From an uncultured Bacilli bacterium (GTDB lineage: Bacteria > Bacillota_I > Bacilli_A > RF39 > UBA660): a DNA stretch of 24,150 nucleotides. Below, one piece after another: positions 15,787 through 23,695 of this stretch. Position numbers and translations under genes: made by a program. The stretch is taken from positions 1-24,150 of the forward strand of contig CAJGDV010000008.1 of the NCBI GenBank assembly GCA_904502155.1, read 5' to 3'. Under the pieces are notes generated by a model. The model saw only the letters and a list, made by a program, of their open reading frames with translations. It searched no databases and had not been told where the DNA came from. Position 1 is the stretch's first letter, and each line of letters opens with the position of its first letter.

Positions 15787-16086
15787 CTAGTAAAAAACTT
15801 TAAAATTTTCAACAAATGCTAATCCATAAATTGCATACCATGCAAATAATACTAAAAATTGAAGCAATAACACCCTTGAATAAACAAAATCAGCTTTTTT
15901 ACTAAATACAAACATAAAAATTAATGATGAAAAAAATGTTGGTGCAATACCCATTATAATAAAAGGCATAGCTTCTTTGGTAGTATTATAATATGTATCA
16001 TTGACGGTAAGTAATACTACTGACCATAAATGTGTAGCAATTGAACAAATATTAATAAGAAAACAATATTTTAAAGCTTTAATCAT
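15787..16086 (-). CDS. Small three-span membrane protein of unknown function
   Basis: A 99-aa hydrophobic protein with about three membrane spans (~7-27, ~41-62, ~70-93) and few charged residues. I recognise no family. Its ATG has a TAGGATG-type ribosome binding site, and a promoter lies ~20 nt upstream on this strand. It is the first gene of a two-gene unit with the DUF4230-like gene, so a membrane partnership is possible. Confidence 0.7.
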   Translation of the reverse strand: MIKALKYCFLINICSIATHLWSVVLLTVNDTYYNTTKEAMPFIIMGIAPTFFSSLIFMFVFSKKADFVYSRVLLLQFLVLFAWYAIYGLAFVENFKVFY

Positions 16087-16105
16087 ATAATCACATCCTA
16101 AGAAT

Positions 16106-16135
16106 ATTATAGCATATATTATAAATTTATGTTAA
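16106..16135 (-). promoter_or_regulatory. Promoter of the minus-strand membrane protein pair
   Basis: On the minus strand, TTAACA (16130-16135) and TATAAT (16106-16111) have an 18-nt spacer. The region is shared with the divergent DUF2779 gene, whose own promoter is not obvious and must overlap this one. Confidence 0.6.
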
Positions 16136-16156
16136 ACTTATTTTGAGGTAGATATT

Positions 16157-17629
16157 ATGAAATTGTCAAAATCAAAATATTGTAATGCCATACAATGTAA
16201 TAAAATGCTATGGCTTGAAATAAATAAAAAAGAAGAAAAAGAAGAAATAGGTAACGAATCTATTTTAGAAAATGGAAAAGAAGTAGGAGAAGTAGCTAAA
16301 AATCTCTTTAAAGACCGAGTAGATATTGAATTTAATAATGATTTAAATATAATGATTAATGAAACAAAAAAACACTTAGAAAAAGAAAACGTTGTTATAA
16401 CAGAAGCATCATTTATTTATGAAAATAATTTTTGTAGTGTTGATATTTTAAAAAAGGAAAAAGGAAACTTTGAAATATATGAAGTAAAAAGTTCAACAAG
16501 TATAAATGAAATTTATTTAGATGATATTGCTTATCAATTATATGTTCTTAAAAATGCTGGTTTTAATGTTACTAAAACATGTATTGTTTATATAAATTCA
16601 AATTATGTTAGAAATAAAGAACTTGATCTAAATGAACTTTTTATAACTGAAGATGTTACTGATATAGCATTATCAAAACAAAAAGATGTTGAAAACAAAT
16701 TAGAAGAAATAAATAAATATATGGAGAATAAAGAAGAACCTAACGATGATATAGGACTACACTGCACTAGACCATATGAATGTCCATACTTTAAGTATTG
16801 CACTAAAAATCTTCCTTTAAATAATGTTTTTAATATAAGAAGAATGCAAAATAAAGCCAAATTTAAATTTTATCATAATGGTATTATTTCATTTGAAGAT
16901 TTACTAAATGAAAAGTTAGATCCTAAATTTAGACAACAAATAGAATTTGAATTATATGATAAAGAAAGTTATATTGATAAAAAAGAAATAAAAAAATTTC
17001 TAGATACATTATCATTTCCTTTATATTTTTTAGATTTTGAATCATATCAACAACCAATTCCAATGTATGATGGTATTAAACCTTATATGCAAATTCCTTT
17101 TCAATATTCTCTTCATTATTATGAAGAAGAAAAAGGAAACTTATTTCATAAAGAATTTTTAGCAGAAGCTAATATAGACCCTAGAAGAAAATTAGCAGAA
17201 GCTTTAGTTAATGATATTCCTAAAGATGTTACTACTATTGCATATAATATGATGTTCGAAAAAATGGTTATTAAAAATTTAGCAAACCTTTATCCTGATT
17301 TAAAAGATCATTTAATGAATATTCATGATAATATGAAAGACTTAATGATTCCTTTTAAAGATAGACATTATTATAAAAAGGAAATGCAAGGATCATACTC
17401 AATTAAGTATGTGCTTCCAGCACTATTTCCAGATGATGAAAGTTTAAACTATAAAAATTTAGATTTAATTCATAATGGAAGTGAAGCTATGAATATGTTT
17501 GCAAATCTTGGTAATATGGATGAAGAAACACAAAAAAAAGTTAGATATTCATTATTAAAATATTGTGAATTAGATACCTTTGCTATGGTTAAAATATGGC
17601 AAAAGTTAGGAGAATTATATGAGAGATAA
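16157..17629 (+). CDS. DUF2779 protein: Cas4-like Fe-S nuclease plus DEDD exonuclease-like domain
   Basis: A 490-aa two-domain nuclease-like protein of the DUF2779 type. The N-terminal domain (~1-220) has a Cas4/AddB-like PD-(D/E)XK core: D96 in SVDILK, and E109-V-K111 in YEVKSS. Cysteines are C9/C14 near the start and C203, C209, C215 at the end, fitting a 4Fe-4S cluster. The C-terminal domain (~285-485) looks like a DnaQ/RNase T fold, with FLDFES (D293, E295), IAYNMMFEK and YCELDTFAM (D473). The combination suggests DNA or RNA end processing; the biological role is not known to me. It overlaps the next gene by 11 nt. DUF2779 proteins are common in low-GC bacteria, so membership of the defence region is not implied. 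Confidence 0.85.
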   Translation: MKLSKSKYCNAIQCNKMLWLEINKKEEKEEIGNESILENGKEVGEVAKNLFKDRVDIEFNNDLNIMINETKKHLEKENVVITEASFIYENNFCSVDILKKEKGNFEIYEVKSSTSINEIYLDDIAYQLYVLKNAGFNVTKTCIVYINSNYVRNKELDLNELFITEDVTDIALSKQKDVENKLEEINKYMENKEEPNDDIGLHCTRPYECPYFKYCTKNLPLNNVFNIRRMQNKAKFKFYHNGIISFEDLLNEKLDPKFRQQIEFELYDKESYIDKKEIKKFLDTLSFPLYFLDFESYQQPIPMYDGIKPYMQIPFQYSLHYYEEEKGNLFHKEFLAEANIDPRRKLAEALVNDIPKDVTTIAYNMMFEKMVIKNLANLYPDLKDHLMNIHDNMKDLMIPFKDRHYYKKEMQGSYSIKYVLPALFPDDESLNYKNLDLIHNGSEAMNMFANLGNMDEETQKKVRYSLLKYCELDTFAMVKIWQKLGELYER

Positions 17630-18056
17630 AATAATAAGATTCATGCAAGGAAGAAATGGTCCTGATGATTTATATATATTTTTATTTAGTATATATATGG
17701 TTTTATTTTTAATTAATATTTTTGTTGATTTAAAATTTTTAGATGTAATAGAGTTAATTGTTATAGTACTTATGTTTTATAGATTTTTTTCTAAAAATAT
17801 TTATAATCGAAACAAAGAAAATAAAGCTTTTCTAAAAATAAAACGACAAACTAAAAATAAATTTGAAAACATAAAAAATTATTTCAAGGAAACAAACTAT
17901 ATTTATAAGAAATGTAAAAAATGTAAAGCAACATTAAAATTTCCAATGCCTTATGAAAGAGGAATAAAAAAAGTTAAATGTCCTAAATGTGGCCATAAAT
18001 TTAAAATGATTGTTTTAAGAAAACAAAAAGTAGAAGTAATCAAGAAAAAAATGTAG
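17619..18056 (+). CDS. Membrane protein with cytoplasmic zinc ribbon
   Basis: A 145-aa protein with two N-terminal membrane spans (~18-37 and ~40-57) and a long basic linker. The C-terminal zinc ribbon is C99-x2-C102 and C121-x2-C124, in KKCKKCK and CPKCGHKFKM. Its start lies within the last 11 nt of the DUF2779 gene, so the two are translationally coupled. Zinc ribbons of this form bind nucleic acid or protein. Function unknown. Confidence 0.8.
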   Translation: MRDKIIRFMQGRNGPDDLYIFLFSIYMVLFLINIFVDLKFLDVIELIVIVLMFYRFFSKNIYNRNKENKAFLKIKRQTKNKFENIKNYFKETNYIYKKCKKCKATLKFPMPYERGIKKVKCPKCGHKFKMIVLRKQKVEVIKKKM

Positions 18057-18086
18057 TATTTTGTCGAATGATTTCCCTTAAAAAAT

Positions 18087-18116
18087 ATAACAAAAAAAAA
18101 TTTGTTATGATATAAT
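18087..18116 (+). promoter_or_regulatory. Inverted repeat and -10 box upstream of the secreted protein gene
   Basis: ATAACAAA (18087-18094) and TTTGTTAT (18101-18108) form an 8-bp inverted repeat with an A loop. TATAAT (18111-18116) starts 3 nt later. With no T run after it, the repeat suits an operator or weak structure more than a terminator. The likely -35 position lies inside the left arm. Confidence 0.5.
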
Positions 18117-18142
18117 ACAATGGTGAAATAGAGGGAAGATAA

Positions 18143-18742
18143 ATGAAGAAAATAATTATATTATTGATGTTAATATCATTTTTACCTATAAATGTATTTT
18201 CTAAAACTTATACATTAGAAGATACTGATTTAAAAATGGAATTAAAAAAAGAATGGATGATATTTACAAGAGATAATATTAAAAATAATAAATCATTAAA
18301 AACAATAAATGTTAAATATAGTATGATAAAAGATTATTTAGATTCAAATGATATATATTTATTTGGTTTATTAAATTATGGTGAAGAAAATTTAATTAAA
18401 TTAATTGTTAGAAAAACAGAAATATTTAGTATTTATAATTTGAATAAATATAATGACGAACAAATTGGCAAATTTGGTAAAAAAGTAGCCAAAGAAAAAG
18501 GTGCTGATAATTTTACTATTTATGGTGATAAATATAAATTTATATATTTAAATTATAAAAAAACAAATCAATATTTAATGGAATTTCATACTGTAGTAAA
18601 TGGTAATGTATATTCAATTAAATTTAAAAAACCAACTAAATTTAATCAAAAAGAAAAAGAAATAATATTTAATATGATTAATAATTTAACATTAAAAATA
18701 AATGAAAACTTAGAAGAACCAAAAAAATCTTGGATATTATAA
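18143..18742 (+). CDS. Secreted protein of unknown function
   Basis: A 199-aa protein with a clear signal peptide (~1-20, ending VFSK). The mature part begins YTLEDTDLKMELKKEW and contains alternating beta strands such as HTVVNGNVYSIKFKKP, followed by a C-terminal helix and a short Lys/Pro tail. The shape is reminiscent of DcrB/PsbP-type small secreted proteins, but I cannot assign a family. AGAGGGAAGA precedes the ATG. It is a single-gene unit between an upstream promoter and a shared terminator. Confidence 0.75.
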   Translation: MKKIIILLMLISFLPINVFSKTYTLEDTDLKMELKKEWMIFTRDNIKNNKSLKTINVKYSMIKDYLDSNDIYLFGLLNYGEENLIKLIVRKTEIFSIYNLNKYNDEQIGKFGKKVAKEKGADNFTIYGDKYKFIYLNYKKTNQYLMEFHTVVNGNVYSIKFKKPTKFNQKEKEIIFNMINNLTLKINENLEEPKKSWIL

Positions 18743-18770
18743 AAACAACCTATTTAGGTTGTTTTATTTT
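18742..18770. terminator. Bidirectional terminator between convergent genes
   Basis: AAAACAACCTA (18742-18752) pairs with TAGGTTGTTTT (18755-18765), flanked by A and T runs. The stops of the secreted protein gene and the CYTH-like gene fall at its edges. Confidence 0.85.
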
Positions 18771-19331
18771 TTCAAGCATTATTAAAGCTTTTTTACAAAA
18801 GTAATCACTTTTGTCATATGATAAATTATATGAATCAAGTTCTTCTTTTAATTCATCTACTGAATTATAAACTCTATCAATATGATCAGATGATGATTCC
18901 ATTTCAATAAAGATATATTCATCATTAACTAATTGAACTGCAAGTTCACAATCTTCTTTTACATAAACAATAATATGATCATGAATTTTAAATAATTCTC
19001 TATAATTAATAGCTTTCATGAAATATAAAGCTTGCACAGCATCAGTAATAGGGCAATCAACTTTGCCTTGTTTTTTTATACTTCCATCTTCATTAAATTC
19101 TTTATATTTATATGTTAATGTTTTCTTATTTTCACCAATTTCTCTTATTAGAGCACATTTTTTTAATATTTCATAATTATCCATATTATTTATATCAATA
19201 TCTTTATTTATTAAATATGTATCATCTAAATCATATTCTTCTAATAATTTAAATCCATTTTTAATTAGTTCATTATGAAGTGTTTCATAATCACTTGTAA
19301 CTTTTACTGTAATTTCGTCTTCCATCAACAT
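18750..19331 (-). CDS. CYTH-like domain protein
   Basis: A 193-aa cytosolic protein with a CYTH-like (triphosphate tunnel) pattern. An N-terminal strand EITVKV stands where the usual ExExK motif is, with Thr8 replacing the second Glu. Then come DDTYLIN, CALIREIGENKKTLTYKYKE, KQGKVDCPI and later strands with alternating charges (YIFIEMESSS). CYTH enzymes act on triphosphate substrates such as ThTP, tripolyphosphate or ATP. The altered motif makes the activity uncertain. AGAGGTGA lies upstream of the ATG at 19331; an ATG 6 nt further in is an alternative. It has its own TATAAT in the divergent intergenic region. Confidence 0.72.
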   Translation of the reverse strand: MLMEDEITVKVTSDYETLHNELIKNGFKLLEEYDLDDTYLINKDIDINNMDNYEILKKCALIREIGENKKTLTYKYKEFNEDGSIKKQGKVDCPITDAVQALYFMKAINYRELFKIHDHIIVYVKEDCELAVQLVNDEYIFIEMESSSDHIDRVYNSVDELKEELDSYNLSYDKSDYFCKKALIMLEKIKQPK

Positions 19332-19350
19332 AATTAATCACCTCTATAAC

Positions 19351-19374
19351 ATTATACAATATTTATGATATAAT
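19351..19374. promoter_or_regulatory. Divergent promoters between the CYTH-like gene and the pilin run
   Basis: On the plus strand TGATATAAT (19366-19374) is a perfect extended -10, 15 nt before the ATG at 19390. On the minus strand TATAAT is read from 19356 to 19351, 19 nt before the CYTH-like start. Neither has a good -35. The plus-strand promoter likely serves all genes to the window end, as no terminator is visible within them. Confidence 0.6.
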
Positions 19375-19389
19375 TAAAATGGTGATGGT

Positions 19390-19614
19390 ATGAAAGATTT
19401 ATGTTTAGAACTAACAAAACATACAACTAATTTAAATGCTCTTTATATTGATGATTTAGTAAAATATATTATTGAAAACAATATAAACAATATTGAAGAT
19501 TTAAAAGATGATGCTACAAGTAACAAAGAAATGATAATTGAAAATGCTAAAAATAGAGGGAAATTAATTTATAAATATACAACATATCAAATGATAATAA
19601 ATGAGGAGTTTTAA
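19390..19614 (+). CDS. Small acidic helical protein of unknown function
   Basis: A 74-aa protein, mostly helical by appearance (e.g. LYIDDLVKYIIENNI and EDLKDDATSNKEM). There is no signal peptide and no family I recognise. GGTGATGGT precedes the ATG as a modest ribosome binding site. It begins a closely packed run with a 1-nt gap to the next start, indicating co-translation with the small membrane protein. Confidence 0.65.
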   Translation: MKDLCLELTKHTTNLNALYIDDLVKYIIENNINNIEDLKDDATSNKEMIIENAKNRGKLIYKYTTYQMIINEEF

Positions 19615-19615
19615 T

Positions 19616-19870
19616 ATGGAAGAATTAGAAAAAAGAATTAAAAAAATTGAAGAAAGAAATAAAAAAGTAGAACAAGACAAAGCATGGGAAACATGCTCTT
19701 TAAGAAAAATATTAATAATAATTATGACTTATATATTTGCTGTATTATACTTAAAAATAGCAGACACAACTAATCCATATTTTGGGGCTGTAGTACCTTG
19801 TGTAGGTTTTTATTTATCAACACAATCAATAAATTTAGTAAAAAACTTTTGGTTAAAGAAGGAGAGATAG
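19616..19870 (+). CDS. Small coiled-coil membrane protein
   Basis: An 84-aa protein with a charged coiled-coil start (EELEKRIKKIEERNKKVEQD), then about two membrane spans (~34-52 and ~58-74) and a Lys-rich end. The ATG at 19616 is chosen because GAGGAG lies 7 nt upstream; an in-frame ATG 15 nt earlier would overlap that site. Proteins with this coiled-coil plus two-span layout are widespread in bacteria and archaea, without known function. It sits immediately before the pilin-like genes. Confidence 0.75.
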   Translation: MEELEKRIKKIEERNKKVEQDKAWETCSLRKILIIIMTYIFAVLYLKIADTTNPYFGAVVPCVGFYLSTQSINLVKNFWLKKER

Positions 19871-19871
19871 T

Positions 19872-20216
19872 ATGAAAAAAGGTTTTACATTAATAGAATT
19901 ACTTGCTGTAATTCTAATACTTGGAATAATAGCATTAATTGCAATTCCTACAGTTACTAATATGATTGAAGAATCAAAAAGAGGAGCACTTAGAACAACA
20001 GCTTTAACTTTAGTTAAACAAGCTCAGCAAGCATGCACATCAGAAATGATAAAAGGTCTTGAACCAACATTATTTTATACTATAAATGATGGTAAAGCAT
20101 CCGGAGAATTAAATACTAAAAATCTTCCAAAAAGTGGCGAAATAGAACTTGATAGTACATGTAAAAGTAAAGTAGCAGTATCAGATGGAAAATACTGCGT
20201 AATTACTGATGGAGAT
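19872..20216 (+). repeat. Tandem duplicated pilin 5' block, copy 1 (partner 20915-21259)
   Basis: The first 345 nt of both pilin-LRR genes align without gaps at an offset of 1043 nt. I count 11 mismatches by eye, all at third codon positions and all silent. Divergence rises sharply after codon 115. Confidence 0.9.
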
Positions 20217-20897
20217 ATTATAAACTTTGTTGATGATGGTTCACCTTGTGTATTAAATCCTGTTATTTATACGGCTGACAAATGCTTTACAGTTGAAAAC
20301 AATGTAATAGTAGATTACAATTTTGATATAGAAGATTGTAATTCAGGTACAATTGTTGTTCCTAGTGTTATTAATGGACAACAAGTAAAAGAAATTGGTG
20401 AATATGGTTTTACCGAAGATTCTAGTGGTTATGGATATGGTGTACCATCAGATATTGAATTAATTGATTTATCACATATGAAATATTTAGAAACTATACA
20501 AGATAATGCATTTTCAGTTAATTTTTTTGATAGATGGGGAGATGAAACCGTAGGTGACTTTGTGATAAAATTACCTACAAGTGGTTCATTAAAAACAATT
20601 GGTGTTTATGCATTTAATGAATATAGACATGATATGGTAATTCCAGAAGGTGTAACATCAATTGGTAATTACGCATTTTACATGGGTTATGGAAAAAAAT
20701 TTACTATTCCATCAACTGTCACTACGATTGGTGATTATGCATTTTATAATACTAAAGTTGAAAAAATTATTAATAAAACCGGCTTAGAATTTAATTGGAA
20801 CAGTATTTTAGGTTCTTATTGTTCTAATGAAGATCCAGTATTTGCAGCAGGAACATGCATTTATGATACTAGAACAATTGAAATAGTAAACAATTAG
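19872..20897 (+). CDS. Prepilin-like protein fused to BspA-type leucine-rich repeats (copy 1)
   Basis: A 341-aa protein with a class III signal peptide, KKG before FTLIELLAV, processed by prepilin peptidase; the essential Glu5 of mature type IV pilins is present. The long N-terminal helix (to ~55) is followed by a pilin-like domain with several cysteines (~55-130). The C-terminal ~180 residues resemble BspA/LRR_5 repeats: FDEYGFxE-like segments such as VKEIGEYGF, LKTIGVYAF, VTSIGNYAF, VTTIGDYAF. BspA-type repeats often bind host or surface proteins. The AAGGAGAGA site starts only 13 nt upstream, and the gap to the previous gene is 1 nt. Residues 1-115 are identical to the next gene. Likely a surface pseudopilin-type adhesin; no pilus assembly genes are in the window. 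Confidence 0.85.
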   Translation: MKKGFTLIELLAVILILGIIALIAIPTVTNMIEESKRGALRTTALTLVKQAQQACTSEMIKGLEPTLFYTINDGKASGELNTKNLPKSGEIELDSTCKSKVAVSDGKYCVITDGDIINFVDDGSPCVLNPVIYTADKCFTVENNVIVDYNFDIEDCNSGTIVVPSVINGQQVKEIGEYGFTEDSSGYGYGVPSDIELIDLSHMKYLETIQDNAFSVNFFDRWGDETVGDFVIKLPTSGSLKTIGVYAFNEYRHDMVIPEGVTSIGNYAFYMGYGKKFTIPSTVTTIGDYAFYNTKVEKIINKTGLEFNWNSILGSYCSNEDPVFAAGTCIYDTRTIEIVNN

Positions 20898-20914
20898 CAA
20901 AAGAGGTTGATAGA

Positions 20915-21259
20915 ATGAAAAAAGGTTTTACATTAATCGAATTACTTGCTGTAATTCTAATACTTGGAATAATAGCATTAATTGCAATTCCTACAGTTAC
21001 TAATATGATTGAAGAATCAAAAAGAGGAGCACTTAGAACAACAGCTTTAACTTTAGTTAAACAAGCTCAGCAAGCATGTACATCAGAAATGATAAAAGGT
21101 CTTGAACCAACATTATTTTATACTATAAATGACGGTAAAGCATCTGGCGAATTAAATACTAAAAATCTTCCTAAAAGCGGCGAAATAGAACTTGATAGTA
21201 CATGTAAAAGTAAAGTAGCAGTATCAGATGGAAAATATTGTGTAATCACTGATGGTGAT
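20915..21259 (+). repeat. Tandem duplicated pilin 5' block, copy 2 (partner 19872-20216)
   Basis: Second copy of the 345-nt block coding for the identical 115-residue N-terminal module. The direct repeat could support unequal recombination or gene conversion between the two genes. Confidence 0.9.
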
Positions 21260-21952
21260 AATATTAATTTCAAAGATGATGTATCAAATTGTGTTCTTAA
21301 TGAAATTGTTTATACAGCAGAAAAATGTTTTATAGTATCTAATAATAAATTAGAGGGGTATAATTATGATGATGAAGACTGTAATACAAATAATATTGTT
21401 GTTCCAGCTATAATTAATGGACAACAAATAAAAGAAATTAGTCAATATGGATTTGCTATACCAGACTCATGTGAATGCTATGGCTATGGAGTACCAGTAA
21501 CTATGGAATCAATAGATTTATCAAATATGCAATACTTAGAAACAATTGGAAAAAATGTTTTTATGTTAGAATATGATTATAGAGTATTTGATAATAGAGT
21601 TCCAAACTATATTGTAAAATTACCTAAAAATGGAAATTTAAAGACAATTGGAATCCAATCATTTTATCAATATCAATATAATATAGATATTCCAGAAGGT
21701 GTAATAACAATAGATAATTATGCTTTTTCAAAATCTAATATTACAGAAATTACCATACCAAGTACAGTTACAACATTCGGTATGCAAGTTTTTCGTATGT
21801 CATCTTCATTAAAAAAGGTGATTAACAAAACGGGAAAAGCATTTGATTGGAAAGATATTCTTGGAGTTTCAAGTTGTAGTAGTGAAGGTGAGTTTATAAC
21901 GGGGACTTGTACTAGATCTAATTCAACTATAATAGAAATAGTAGGAGGATAA
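20915..21952 (+). CDS. Prepilin-like protein fused to BspA-type leucine-rich repeats (copy 2)
   Basis: A 345-aa tandem paralogue of the preceding gene, 17 nt downstream with an AGAGGTTGA site. The class III signal peptide, transmembrane helix and pilin-like region are identical to copy 1 through residue 115; the rest is clearly diverged. Its repeats include QIKEISQYGF, LKTIGIQSF, VITIDNYAF and a final VTTFGMQVF, and it has extra cysteines (DSCECYG, SSCSS). Both proteins end in a similar C-x(n)-GTC...IEIV segment. It probably assembles with copy 1 or replaces it, presenting a different binding face. Confidence 0.85.
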   Translation: MKKGFTLIELLAVILILGIIALIAIPTVTNMIEESKRGALRTTALTLVKQAQQACTSEMIKGLEPTLFYTINDGKASGELNTKNLPKSGEIELDSTCKSKVAVSDGKYCVITDGDNINFKDDVSNCVLNEIVYTAEKCFIVSNNKLEGYNYDDEDCNTNNIVVPAIINGQQIKEISQYGFAIPDSCECYGYGVPVTMESIDLSNMQYLETIGKNVFMLEYDYRVFDNRVPNYIVKLPKNGNLKTIGIQSFYQYQYNIDIPEGVITIDNYAFSKSNITEITIPSTVTTFGMQVFRMSSSLKKVINKTGKAFDWKDILGVSSCSSEGEFITGTCTRSNSTIIEIVGG

Positions 21953-23695
21953 ATGAAAAAGAAATTATATATAATAACATTAATAATATTTTTAGGATTT
22001 GCTCTAAATAGTAGTTTAGTTCATATGGTAGATGAAGCGGGTACTGTTGCTAGTGCCCTTTCCTTAATTGGAAAAAACTGGACTTATGCTACATCTAGTA
22101 TGGAAAACTATTTATATCGTTATGGACAATCAATCTTTTATTTGCCTGTAATGTTATTTATTAAAAATCCTAATTTAACATATAAAGCATTATTAGTGGT
22201 AAATGGAATAATATATTCTTTTGTACCAGTATTAATATATATAATACTGAAAAAATATTTAAAAAATAAGAATTATTATTTAATACCATTAATAACATTA
22301 CTTCCAGCACCATTTTTAATATCAATGTTTACAACAGCTGATTTATCACTTATTGTACTTCCATGGATATTATTAATATTATTTTTAGAAATCCAAAAAA
22401 AGAAGGATAAAAGATTTCTAAGTTTCTTAATAGGATTCTTAACAATGTATGCATATATGTGTCACTCTAGAGGAGTAATCATAGTAGCATCATCACTATT
22501 ATTAGTTATATATTATAAAATTAAACATAAAGAGGATTTAGTTGATTTAAAATATTATTTTTCAGCATTAATAATATTCTTTATGGTTAATAAAGTAGTA
22601 TATGGAAACGTTAAAGAAAACTTATATGCTTTAGGTGGCGTTAAAAATGCAACACTTGAAAAAGTTAAAATAAGCGATTTAAGAAAAATATTTACAACTG
22701 TATCAGGCTTTACAGCCTTTGTTAAACTATTATTAGGTTGGTTAACTGTTTTAATAGGAATAACATTTGGATTTGGATTTAAACCTTTCTTTGATAAAAA
22801 AGAAGAAAATAAAAAAGATTTTATTTTAAGAGTTTTTATCAAAGCATTTACAATTTTTACATTAATTGTAGGAATTGTATGGATGTATAGATGTGCATTA
22901 GCATTCTATGTAGATGGTGATACTGGTAGGTTAGATAGAATGGTTTATGTTCGTTATATGGCAAGTATTGCAGGACCTTTATTATTCTTAGCACTATATA
23001 AAAATAAGAACGAATCAAGACATAGATTAGTTTTCTTTAATATATTAATTTTATTATTATTTTATTTATTAGTATATCCTAATTTAAAAGGTATAACAGG
23101 AGGAATACTTTTAGATAATAGTATATCTTTATTAGCATTCTCATTTTTAGGAAGAGATATTTATGTATATAATTTTGTTGAATCTATAATAACAACATGC
23201 TTAATAGCATTTGGTATTTCAGCAATATATTTATACAAGAAAAATAGAGATAATAAAAACTTTGGATACATTTTGTGTGCTGTATTCCTTTTAATATCAA
23301 TGTTGAATTTTAAACTAGTTAAAGTAGATGTTGATAACATCTATAAAGACCAAGTTGAAGCACCATCAGAATTTATTTATAATACTAAAGCTTATAAAAA
23401 ATATCCTATGGTTATGAATATTTCACAAAGCAATAATATTAGAAGATATCAAATGAGACTTTCTGATTATCAATTATTCTATTGTAATAATGAAATTGAA
23501 ATAAAAGATAATTTCTTTATTATTACTAATGATTTATCTAGATATATGGGATCTAAATGTTTAAATGAAAATGGAAAATATTATAAGTTTGAAGATTATA
23601 ATTATGAAAATAAAGATAAGGTATATATAAAGGGAGATAAACTATATAAATATTTAGTAAATAAAGGGTATAAATTAAATGAAGAAGAAATATAG
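21953..23695 (+). CDS. Polytopic membrane protein, GT-C glycosyltransferase-like
   Basis: A 580-aa integral membrane protein with roughly 11-13 spans. After the first span an extracellular acidic segment (HMVDEAGTVASALSLIG) matches the position of the catalytic Asp/Glu in GT-C lipid-linked glycosyltransferases such as PMT/ArnT types. A C-terminal ~110-residue extracellular part follows the last span. The ATG follows directly after the pilin copy 2 stop, with AGGAGG inside the end of that gene. A role in glycosylating the neighbouring surface pilins or an envelope polymer is possible, but is inference from location. The family assignment is by shape, not by a firm motif. Confidence 0.65.
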   Translation: MKKKLYIITLIIFLGFALNSSLVHMVDEAGTVASALSLIGKNWTYATSSMENYLYRYGQSIFYLPVMLFIKNPNLTYKALLVVNGIIYSFVPVLIYIILKKYLKNKNYYLIPLITLLPAPFLISMFTTADLSLIVLPWILLILFLEIQKKKDKRFLSFLIGFLTMYAYMCHSRGVIIVASSLLLVIYYKIKHKEDLVDLKYYFSALIIFFMVNKVVYGNVKENLYALGGVKNATLEKVKISDLRKIFTTVSGFTAFVKLLLGWLTVLIGITFGFGFKPFFDKKEENKKDFILRVFIKAFTIFTLIVGIVWMYRCALAFYVDGDTGRLDRMVYVRYMASIAGPLLFLALYKNKNESRHRLVFFNILILLLFYLLVYPNLKGITGGILLDNSISLLAFSFLGRDIYVYNFVESIITTCLIAFGISAIYLYKKNRDNKNFGYILCAVFLLISMLNFKLVKVDVDNIYKDQVEAPSEFIYNTKAYKKYPMVMNISQSNNIRRYQMRLSDYQLFYCNNEIEIKDNFFIITNDLSRYMGSKCLNENGKYYKFEDYNYENKDKVYIKGDKLYKYLVNKGYKLNEEEI

